Shown here: positions 48,901 through 60,900 of the stretch, in pieces
Layout: each line of letters opens with the position of its first letter
Numbering within the stretch: the first letter of the stretch is position 1
Assembly: GCA_963855995.1 (NCBI GenBank)
Contig: OY979717.1
Coordinates: 34,978,997 to 35,042,996 of the forward strand
Direction: 5' to 3'
Origin: Muricea muricata
Lineage: Eukaryota > Cnidaria > Anthozoa > Malacalcyonacea > Plexauridae
DNA: 64,000 bases
The notes under the pieces: model-generated
What the model saw: only the letters and a program-made list of their open reading frames with translations
Told to the model about the DNA's origin: nothing
Database searches by the model: none
Translations under genes and position numbers: made by a program

Positions 48901-51900
48901 ACTGAATTCAATGTCTTTTCAGGTGGGGGATTTTGTATTGTTTATTACGTACATCGTTCAACTATATCAGCCGCTAAATTATTTTGGAACATATTACAGG
49001 TAATAAAACGAAGGCCAAATATGATTGTAACGTTCTCGTGGAAAATCATTTGCAGAATAAGTTAATGTTGTGCCGATTCATTAGGCTAGCCCGGTTAACA
49101 GGACTGACTGCTTACCTCCAGCCTAGTTTACTGAACCATAGTCGTCAAGTTGACTTTCAGAAAATTTATCTCTTGATAAAGAGGAATTTTTTCGTTGCAA
49201 CAAAAATACCTGTTGAACCTGGCTAGCCCCGTCCTGTATGAACAGTCCCTTACTATAATTTTCATTGTAGAATGATTCAGCAGTCTTTTATTGATATGGA
49301 AAATGTTTTTGATCTCATGAAAGAAAAACAAGAGGTACGTTATTGCAACTATTTTAAAATATTTTTTAATGTATTTCACCCTAGGTTATTAGTGACATAG
49401 AGACGTCTTCGAAACACTACTCAAAGTCGAGTATAAGCAATGGCGCACACTGCAGGCATAGTGCTCTCAGCGAAAATAAATATTATCTTCAAATTTAAGA
49501 AAGTTAAGATGAAGAATATTTGTATTTGCTTAAATGCGTACTAGTGCTTTAAAATCAAACATTTTTTTTCAATTTCTCTTTGCCACTTACGGTGGGTAGC
49601 TGATTATTAAATTGATTGTAAGCAAATGGTATTGAAATCTGGAATAGATTACATGATACTGCTGCAATCAGATAGCACAAACCAAACAGAGAAAGTATAG
49701 AGATCACAAGAGAGATTAAAACCCTGGTGGGTTTAAAGAATATAAGCTTTAAGAGCAAATCTTTCAAATTAAGGATTGGAGAGGTAATTTACATGACAAG
49801 CGATTTATTGACTTTTTATCAGACAATGTCATCATCTAAAATTCGTTTGGAAGGAAAAGAGCCGATTTGTGATGTCTTGGCAAAACTAACCGTACTACCT
49901 TACTTGTCTTTTTGTATAAGACATTTTGATGACGATTAATGGCAGCTGCATTGGCTTAGATGAAACAATCAGAGTTTCATGGGAAAAGTTTGTCATTGTT
50001 ATTTATTATTTCGCCTTCCTGTGTGTTTATAGGTTAAAGATATTCCTAATGCTCCACAGCTTATAGTGGATGGTGGATTGATCAAATTTCACGATGTTCA
50101 TTTTTCCTATGATAAATGGTAAATTGAAATATAAAAAACTAAAGAAACGTGAAGATTATCAACTTTTTTTTAGTATATGATAATTTTTGTCAGAGAATAT
50201 TAAGGCGAATCCCCTGCCCAATTATAGAATATAACGTACCTATATATGTCATTGATGGTAAATGTGTGTTGCATTTATTATTTAATTCTGTTCTCGCTAG
50301 CAAAGAAATTTTAAAAGGCGTATCTTTTATTGTAAAACCTGGTGAAACCCTTGCTTTGGTAGGTTATGTTCAGTTCTTCTGTTAAATTTGCTTTGTTCTG
50401 CTCGAAACCTTAAACATGGTCATTCGTTAATAAGCTATTGGTCCATCGTGCATGATTCTTTTATTATTATGTTTATTTAATAGTATTCTTTGTAACACAA
50501 TCGATAAAGCATTTATAATACGCCATAATGGATAAATCGATTTTTATCTCATCGTACCGTACCATATCGTACTTATGAAACGTCCGGATGAAAATGTTCG
50601 CAGTCTTGCATAATCGTAAAGAAATTAGTGATATTTGCTCAGAAAATCCAACTTGAAGAAGTTATTACAGAGATGAAAGTATTCCTTTTGTGTTTTTTTC
50701 ATCAGTTGTTGATTTATTTCACAAATATAAATGAAATATGTCGACGTATTCGAAGCTACGTAGGGCACTCGGAGTCGTGTTTATCCTGTCCTATGCTTGA
50801 AATTAAATCTGCCTAAAAACTCTTTGCGTTGTTTTTAAAAAAGTACTAAACACCTTATGTGGTGATAACGCCATTGAATAAAAGTGTAGTGTACGTGTTT
50901 TTGCTACTGGTTTAATAACTTCATTTGTTTGCGTGAAGTATATATATTTTACTGTTTAGGTTGGTCCATCAGGCAGTGGCAAGAGTACTGTTATTCGATT
51001 GTTGTTCCGATTTTATGACATTGACTCAGGATTAATCAGCATCGATGACCAGGATATCAGCAAGGTACTATATACAAATATCGACAATGCATTACCAAAC
51101 CCATGATTGTATTTGCATAAAAAGAAGTTCAAACGCTTGCCTCCAGCCAGGAAAACTGCTAATTAGCGGGTACTAGTGGGGAAAGGTTTGTCTTACGGCA
51201 TTTGTATAGGTCGAAAATAACTGGAACGACTCTCGGCAATTAAAGAAGAAGTGTCATATTTCGTGCATATTTTCTCTCCTGTTTTTCTTCGCTTTTCACG
51301 AATCTCTTATAGATTCAGTTTAATTAAAACTCATAAATTGCAATTTAGCTTAGTCTATATACAAGAGGCAACAGTGACGTGGAGAAATCACTGTCACTAG
51401 TTAGATTCAGTGAGATTATGGACCTGGAACATGCGAAGGGCCCGCTTTTTCTCCCCTGAAAACAATAATATTTAAGTAACCATAGTAACACCAGAAACAT
51501 TGTTCATGATATGAATTCTGTTTAAGGTATCTCAGAAATCATTGCGTCAGCATATCGGAGTTGTTCCACAGGACACTGTGTTGTTTAATGACAACATAAG
51601 GTATGTAATGTTATTAGATTAACTCTTCATTTAAATCTATTTAAATCTTACTACACAATAATGCTATACATTTTTCCTTGATTGATGTAGAATGTCTTGA
51701 ATTTGAGTAAGGATTGTTTGGGATCAATTTAGTGTGTTGTACTTGTTAAATTGCCGGCTGTGATCAAAAGTGAATCCAAGATGGCGGGCAGGCCAGCACA
51801 TTCGGATAAAATAATTCACGTGTAAAGACAGTTGCGGAAAGATTGTAAAGGGAATTAATGTACGATTTTCGATGGAAGATACGAAGTTCGATCAAATGAG

Positions 51901-54900
51901 ACAAACTTCTTTTTATTGCAAAATCAATTTACTGCAAAACGCTGCAGGAAAGTGACTATAAAAGTACTTCCCATTTGACTGTGCAAAAATACCCCAATTA
52001 ATCGATTAATGGATCAATCGATTATTTTCCAAGAATCGATTATGCTTGACAATTATCAGTGATCTGATCGTTCATAACACCACACACCGTGATGCGGAAA
52101 TAAGTTAATTTCTTTCTGGATTAAAAGAATTGCGAGTACAAGACAGTAAAATATTTACTGATTGACAAGCAACTCAGCTGCGTTGATTCAATCAAAATAT
52201 TTTAGGCCGGGTAAAAATTCACTCCCAGCTTGCAAAGTTTACCTTTGTCTAATTTCCGGTGCTACGAAAATACCTTTAAAGTTTTTTTGTTTAAGCAATA
52301 AACTGGACACCTGTAGACTTTAGGCGGCTCAGTTAGCTAACAATAGCAAACATGTTTTGGTTTTTGCTCATGCACTTGTAGAGTTGTCAAGCGGTTTTTT
52401 CGCAATTAAACATGCTTAGATTAGTAAAGTATAAAAAATATTGATAAGATTTAGAATGTCTTTTCACACATGTCTCTCACAGAGCACGATAAAGTGCGCA
52501 ATCGGTGATTGCGATACCTCCAAAATTTACTTCGAAGTTTAATTACTATTCACAAACCTCTCAAGCCACAATGGGCCAGTCACATTTAAATTGTAATCAT
52601 CAAAACGATTAATCGATGTTAATCGATTGTTGTGAACGATTAATCGATTACGAAAATTAACCGATGGGAGCAGTTGTAATATATATTATTACCAACCTCA
52701 AAGCTCTGGTTTAGATTGAAAAGAAATCGTTTAAGATTGCAAATCAGATTTTACTTTCCGGCCTACTTCAGACATAGGAATGCTGTCAAATTTAGTTCAG
52801 TGAGATTATATGGACCTTTTAAATTGTTATTTTCACTATTTAAATTTTCGCTGGATTATAATGTTCTTGAATTGCAGCTTTTCAAAGTTAATTTGGAGAT
52901 TTCGTTGCGTAATATTCCGAAGTTTGATCAATTTCCGCGAGTTAAATTCGACGGATATTCGACATTCAAAACATATTGTGTGAGATTACGACTAAAAATT
53001 GTTGATATAATTTCTTTAGTGACTATTGTTTTTCAAGCATTCTGATAGGTTCTCGCAGCAGTAACTCTGAGGCAATGGTCACGGAATGATCATACAGTAA
53101 CATTTCCTTTTTTTTTTAAATGACTGCCAACGAAAGTTTTTTGATGTTTCATACTTTTGACGAAAATCCACAAATGAAAGAAAGTACCTGAGCTATAAGT
53201 ACAAATGCAGCAACAAGTTTTGATGCTAAACTATTTTAGGATAAGAAATAGTCGAAATGTTTTTTGATGATATAAATCTTACGAATAAATTTAGATCGGC
53301 CGTTCATCTAGCGTTTCCAACAATCTGTTTTTATGTTTGACATGAACTTAAACCAGTATATATATACTTTCTTAAACGTTTCAAATCGTTTAAAAATGAT
53401 CTTTGTCATTAATTAAAGGATTTTTATTGCTATGTTTTACAAAACAAACATTGTTTACAAGTTTTTCACACTAGACTATATTTCCAACCAAGGTACATGG
53501 TTGTGTTATCAGTACACTTTGATTAGTGCGTGTATTATTAAAGAAATTATGCTAAAACAATCAGTCGCCCCAGGCTCGGTGATTTCACTCTGTATATGTA
53601 TGCGGCTCAGTGAATATAGCGTCGGTGAATATTGTATAAGTTTTACTGCAGCCATAATATATTAATAACTTAAGGTTATTAACGTGGCTCAGTCAGTTCA
53701 TAGCCATCACTGTCTGTCTGTGACGGGGTTTTCGTAATGTTATTTTTGGAAGGCGACTTTAGTGTTTCGTATTCGGCTCGCCGATCTAGGTGATCATACT
53801 GACTGGAAGACGTACTTGGTGTTTGTGGGGTTATGCATGTCTTAGCTACCTGTACAACAATGTTTGTGTCACCATTCTCTTCTGTATTTTTGTTATTCCG
53901 ACATGTCTTTTCAAAATTTCGGCGACAGTATAAGCACACACCCAAAACAACAGCAAATCCAACTCCCCCACTGACGAGAAGCGCAATTGCCCAGCGGGGA
54001 AATATGGTAGAGCTTGCAGACTTTGCACACTTTTTCTCCTTATTGCAATATTCAGCTGGACCAGAACAGTCGGTGTCGAAGAGGCACACCTCTCCGACAC
54101 AGCTTCGCCGACATACGTTCACTGAGTAGTGAGCGTTTCCTGAGAAGTAAACTTGTTTGCAGCAGTACTCTCCATAAGAGCAGTCGAAGTTTGTATTACA
54201 TCGAGGACAATTGTCGTTCGTGCATCGGTTACACACGCAACACTCACGATCTCCACCACAGTCGCCATCTGTAAAACAGTACCGGCCTAGGCAAAAGCCC
54301 TCCTGACAAGTTCGGGCGCTGTTTTGATTGTATTTTAATTTACAGCAAACTTGTTTGAATTGACCGAAGTGGCTATCACAGTCAGAATTTGTAGTGCATT
54401 CGTCCTGTGCTGTTGCTACAACAGTTTTTCGAAAAATAGATACCAGATTCCAAGAGAGAAGCAAAAGCAGAGATACTTTCAACATCTTGCATGTGCCTAT
54501 ATATTTCACGATCGCGAAATGACGATTAGTTGAATCATCATGTAGTTTAATCATTAAACCGAGACGGGAAATAGACTGAACTTTTTTAGGGCCTTGACCT
54601 TTCTTGGTGTATTTTGGTGTATTTTCCTTACCAAACCTAATTCATATTCGTCATTGCCAGAATGCATTTTATCATATTTAAAGACCAAAATAGGAACATT
54701 AAGAACCCTGTAGGAAATGCAAATTCTTGTCAATATCAAATTTCCGTGGATAATTTTTTTTGTTTTCTTCTCTCATGCATAACAAATCTGAACTCAAAAC
54801 AAATCTGAACACAAATCTGAACTCTCATACATAATCAAATCATAGCAAATGTTCGGGAACCTGTAATGAAATATTTAAATAGATTCAATGAGCGTGGTGA

Positions 54901-57900
54901 CAAGAATAGTCATGAAGTACAAATTGTAAAAGATTATAATATTTGGGCAGCGACAAAGAGTGAAACGCTTGACAAACCAATTTCTTCTGTAGAAATTTAT
55001 AATTTATCAAAAAAGTTAAAAAACAAAAAAGCTTCGTCAGTGGATTCTTTATCCAATGAGAGAATCAAATTAGCCGTCAAAGCCTTACCTTTATATTTTG
55101 TCAAAATTTTTAACATCATTTTATCAAAAGGAATATTTCCTTCAGCTAGGGCTAATGGCAACATCGTTCCAATATATAAATCGGGTAATACGTTTGACCC
55201 TGGTAATTATAGAGGAATATGTATCAGTAGTTGCTTGGGGAAATTTTTCACTTTAATAATCAATACTCGTTTAAATGAATTTCTGGAAGAAAATAACGCA
55301 ATAAATAAGTGTCAAATTGGTTTTCGAAAACATCATCGAACAGCTGATCACCTTTTAGTTTTAAAAACTTTAATTGATTTTTACAAATCTCATAGAAAAC
55401 CGATTTTCGCTTGTTTTATGGACTTTAAAAAGGCGTTTGATAGTGTTTGGAGAAAAGGTCTTTTGTTTAAGCTTATTTCATGCGGGTGCAGCAAAACATT
55501 TTTACGATTTATATCAAATATGTATTCCTCCGTAAATTACTCGGTTAAATTGAAAGATGGAGTAACTCCCCCTTTCCAATCTTATATTGGTTTAAAACAA
55601 GGGCGCAATCTTAGTCCTACTCTATTTAATATATTTATAAATGATATACCAAATTTGTTTAATCAATCGTGTGACCCTGTTAGACTTGATAATACGGACT
55701 TGAGTTGTTTACTCTATGCAGACGATTTGATTTTGTTGTCCGAGTCGAAAGCAGGATTGCAAAAGTGTTTATCAAAACTTGAAATATATGCAAGAAAATG
55801 GAAACTTAATATCAACAAAAAGAAATCTAAAATTTTAGTATTTGGCACAGCAAATCAAAGACGCTCATATTTGTTGACAAAATGGTACATATGAAAACGA
55901 AGCCCTGGAACAAGTAAATGAATATTGCTATCTTGGAATTACTATTCATTTTTCTGGGAATTTTAAGAAAGCTCTGAAAGTCTTACGTAATAAAGCTCTA
56001 AGAGCATACAATCATCTTTTAAAAAAATTTTCTAATTTTGAAAACGTACCAATAAAAGTATTTTTAAAACTATTTTCAGCGATGATAATTCCCATTTTGT
56101 TATACGGATGTGAAATTTGGGGACCTTATTTGATAGGTAGAGTAACTACCTTTGAGATCTTTAAGAGTAAATTCTTCAAAATTATCAATGAAATTGAAAG
56201 AATTCGCTTTATATCCTGCAAGCGAATTCTTGGCGTGCACTCAAAAACAACAAATTTGACTATTTATTCCGAATTAGGAAAGGTTCCTTTGATTGTTCAA
56301 ATTTCTACTCTTGTAGTTAAATACTGGATTCGTATTAGCAGTACATATTTTAATAATACGTTATCCGGTGAAGCTAGAAACGTTTGCATGCGTTTGAATC
56401 TAAAACCAATAGTTTTCTTACATTTTTTGCTAAAAATGTGTAAATTAGAGATGAAGGATTTCGAAAAATTTTCAAACTCCAGTGATGAGTCAACCAATAC
56501 AAGACGAAATTTTTGCCATTATTTAAATGTTACATTAAATAGCGAATTTACCTCATTTTGGAAAGACCAGGTTCTTCAAAATGGTGATAGTGGTAAATTG
56601 AAAGAACATAAGAAACTTAAAGTAAATGTGGGTATTGAAAAATACCTTTTAGAAATTAAAAATTTTAAGTACCGTCAAGCAGTTACAAGATTACGAGTTT
56701 CAGCGCGCAGATTGCCAGTAGAAATTGGCCGATATAAGAAAATTGCCTACTGTGACAGAAAATGTAAACTTTGTGATCATGGTGAAGTTGGAAATGAACA
56801 ACATTACCTAATGTCATGTGGTAACACAGTGCTTACTTTTTTGCGACAGAATTTTATTAATTCGGTTTATAAAATTAATCAATCATTTAAATATTTTGAT
56901 ACACAAAGTTTGTTCCATTATATGCTAAGTATGAAAGATAGAAATATTCTGAAATTATCTTCAAAATATTCCTACGATATACTAAGAACTTTTGGCATAT
57001 TGAATGAGTTAATCTGAATAAAGTATTTGTAAGTTTATATACTGTAATGTCTTTTTTATATTTTATTTTTTTGTAACTAATGTATATGTAGGTATTCAGT
57101 GTACCAATATTGGTATTTGTTTGAATAAAGTAAGTATGCATATCCTGCCAATAATATTTAACTAACCTGATACGGTCACAAAGCAATATAATTATGGCGC
57201 AATGGAAAACTTCTGTTTACGAAAGAAAACCTGACTAAGTCAATTTGCTGCTTCATGTTTGCCAGGTGTTTACATTTGGTCGGCCCTTACACTATTTCTG
57301 TTTTAGATACAATATCCGTTATGGTAGAGTAGACGCAACAGATGAAGAGGTGGAAAATGCAGCCGATGCTGCTGATATTCATGAGCGCATTCTTTCTTTC
57401 ACAAATCGTAAGTTAATCGCTTTTTGTTTAGCTAGTATATCTTGCTTGCCAACTTGAAAAATAATTTACTTTTGGAGTCTTGACAATCCAGTGCACAATT
57501 ATTCCAAGTCAAATAGTACAATATAGTGCATTCTCACTACGCTAACACTGTATGAAGTGCGGAAGAATGTTTCGCAGTATTTCTCATGATAAAAATTGGT
57601 GTTTAACGAAGTATAAACTTCTTTTACTGCGCTCCTTGTCTTCAAATCTCTACTGTTAGGTGTGTATGATAGCTGTGTTTTGATAGCTTTGAGTTGCTGA
57701 CTTAGTGCTAAACTTACATCCAATGACTGAAGCCCAGCCCACTCTCCTCCGCAGAGCCTTTGTATTATGGAAGTTAATGAGATATTTTCAAAATATTTTG
57801 CAAATTATTATAAAATTACGCAATAGTTTAAAGATTCCAAGGCATGATGGAAGTTAATGAGATATTTTCAAAATATTTCGCAAATTATTATAAAATTACG

Positions 57901-60900
57901 CAATAGTTTAAATCCCGAGGCAAGATTTTAAGATCCCAAGGCAAGATTTTAAGATCCCAAGGCATGTTCATGTAAGTTCAATATATTAGCTAATATTGCG
58001 TAATTTTATAATAATTTGCGAAATATTTTGAAAATATCTCATTAACTTCCATGATACAAAGGCTCTGCGGAGGAGAGTGAGCCCAGCCCATTGCACAGAA
58101 TTAATTCTCACTTTATTCTGTCATCTGTAGAATATGAAACTTTGGTCGGTGAACGCGGTTTGAAGATAAGCGGAGGAGAAAAACAACGTGTTGCAATAGC
58201 AAGAACCATATTAAAAAACCCACCATTAGTTCTGCTAGACGAGGTACGTTTTTACTAGTTAATTGTTCGTCTGTTTGTTTGCCGTCACATGGTGACTTCG
58301 TTTCCCAATGCGTTAAGCATAGCTGAAAGAAGAGATGGTTTAGAAACTCAACAGAATAAGAATATAACTCATTATCTACGTCGCTCAAACTTTGTGTTAG
58401 AGTTAAATACCGAGAGAGGGATTTTTGTCATATAAAATCCCCGAGGGCAGTGTCCGAGGGCTGTATATGACATATATCCCTCCCTCTCGGTATTTAACTG
58501 TAACTTAATTTATTTTTGAAGAAGTTTTCTAACAGAGTCTTTTGACTTTAAACAATTTACGTCGAGATTCGTCGAGATTTTTCCACAACTTTGATCTAAT
58601 TATTTATTCAAGGTAAATAACCTATATACAACCCGCGGTACATAAAAAAAAAACCGGCTTAAAAATAAATTAAGCAAAAATATAGTCCTTCATCGTCACG
58701 TGTGTATTGTGTTTTTGCTAAATCCACCCATGGCCATTCTTGACTGCCAAATTCTCCATGTCACAGTTGGCTAACTTTCGTAATTTTGGGTAGGTAGGTA
58801 AAAATATATTTCAAAACGCTTGCCACTTCAACTAATAGTTGGTTTCCAAGTGGAACGTGCTTAAAAAATACATATTTACATGGAGGAAAACTATGTAGTA
58901 TCACACTATATACAAAAACTATAATGGTATATTACATAAAAAGCAACCATAAATGTATGGATTCTTAATTACCAGTCAGGCTAACATGAGTAACCTTACT
59001 ATCAAACATGGACAGAGAATCGCTATTTTTACGTTTTTCAGACAATAAATTCCACATTTTAGGTCTTCTAAAGCTAATACGTTTTTGAGATATTCCGTTT
59101 TCGGACGTACGAGGAAAAGATTTGTATCTGTCCCTCGTAAAGTATAGTGGTGAACGGTATTTGACATGTTGAAAATCTCATTGAGTTTAATCGCTGCCAT
59201 ATTGACTATTGTGTAAAACCTTGTACATGAGCCTGTCTGTGGTGTGAGCCCTCTATTTTTTCAGTGGTTTCCCTCCAAGAAGACAAAGGGCTTGCCCATG
59301 CTGGGTTTTATAATTCTAGCAATTCTATTGTGAAACTTTTGTAGTCACTTTGAAATTCAATTAATCAAAATGAGGTTGAAACAGATTTCAGAGTGTCTTG
59401 ATTCATATATTCTCGAATTCCCTTTAGTAGTTTAGGGCGCTAATAGTGGCAGATATCTTACTCGATATATGATTCCGTTTTAACCACGTTCAAACAGAGT
59501 TTGTTTGCTGAAAGCCAGCCGGTAGATTTAAAAAGATCAAGATTCAATGCCCGCTCCAAATTCTTAACACAGATTTACCGCTTGCTGTGATGTTGGTGTC
59601 ATCAGCAAATAGTCGCGTTGTTGTGTGCTGCGGACAATTTCACAAATCTTTAATATATACTAAGAACCGAAGCGGGCCAAGAATCGATCCCTGGCGAACT
59701 CCACACATTACTGTTCTTGAGTTTGAAAATTTACCGTTTACAGAATTTACCTGTAAACGGTCAGTAAAGTAGGATTCAAATAAATAAAGGGCTTTATTAG
59801 CAATCCCGTAAGGCTAGTAGTAATGCGTGGTCAAACGTATCAGAGGCGTTCTTCAGACCCAAAAAGACGACGAGGTTATAGGCCTACATAGACCACGATC
59901 GATATTTATGTACCACTCGTTTGTTCAATCTAACAAATTTAAAATAACAGAGTATAAGTGCCTGAAACCAAATTGATGTTTAGACAACAGGTTATTTGTT
60001 GATAGATAATCGTAAACTTGTTCGTACAATATTTTCCCAAGAATTTTACTTATAGTAGATAATATTGTAATCGAACGATACTATTGTTGGTTAGCTAAGC
60101 GAAAATACAATACGCACGGAACGATGAAGAACCTTATTTCTACATAAACCGGAGCAAATCATAGATCATGACCTGGGGCCGGTTGTTCGAAGCCCGTTTA
60201 GCGTAAACGGTGGATAAGTCAAAATTAACACTCTTACATCACTCGTTAAACAGTTAACTTAAATATTTTGCAGTAAATATGTAGTTGTAAGCATAATCAT
60301 TCTATTTAAGCGTCAAAACTTTTAGTTTGGTTGTTGAACGAATTTATAAACTTGGTTTCTATTTTGAGCTTAACCATGCACCGTTTAAGCTAAACAGGCT
60401 TCGAACAACCGGCCCCTGTATTGTAATTCTAATGTGCTTCCAAACCATCTCGTCTACTAACTGTATTTAAACCAAATGAAAAATTTAACAGAGGAAAAAT
60501 TGTCGTGCGCAATGTGCCAATGTAATACTTTCTGGGGGTTTTAGGCTACATCCGCGTTGGATACTCAAACGGAAAGGAACATACAAGCATCTTTAAGCAA
60601 CATGACTTCAAATAGGACGACAATTGTTGTCGCTCACAGGTACAGTACTGGTAGTAAAACGATTCTCCAAGAAAACCGATGCTTTTTCTTCTGTATTATC
60701 GTAGAAGAATTATCCGTTAAAGCTTTTGGTTACTTTAAAGCATAGTTATGGAAAATATCATTTTTAGAAAGGGCTTAGCGTTGGAAAATGACTTATGGGA
60801 AAAGTTTATCGCGAAGTCACCAATTACGCTAATTATCCAAAGATCATATCTGATAAACCTATAGTACAAAATCCAATGATTGATATATATTTTCAAAGCG

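Noticed and set aside
52716..53045. 109-codon plus-strand frame in ABCB6 intron 17
   Set aside because: No recognisable motif, AT-rich composition like its surroundings, and no splice context.
57740..58079. Short repeated units as a CRISPR-like array
   Set aside because: The units are unequal, lack spacers and lie within a TIR element; the genome is eukaryotic.
58403..58497. Palindrome as a transcription terminator
   Set aside because: Bacterial-type terminators do not apply in this intron-bearing eukaryotic context; it fits the fold-back repeat pattern of the window.
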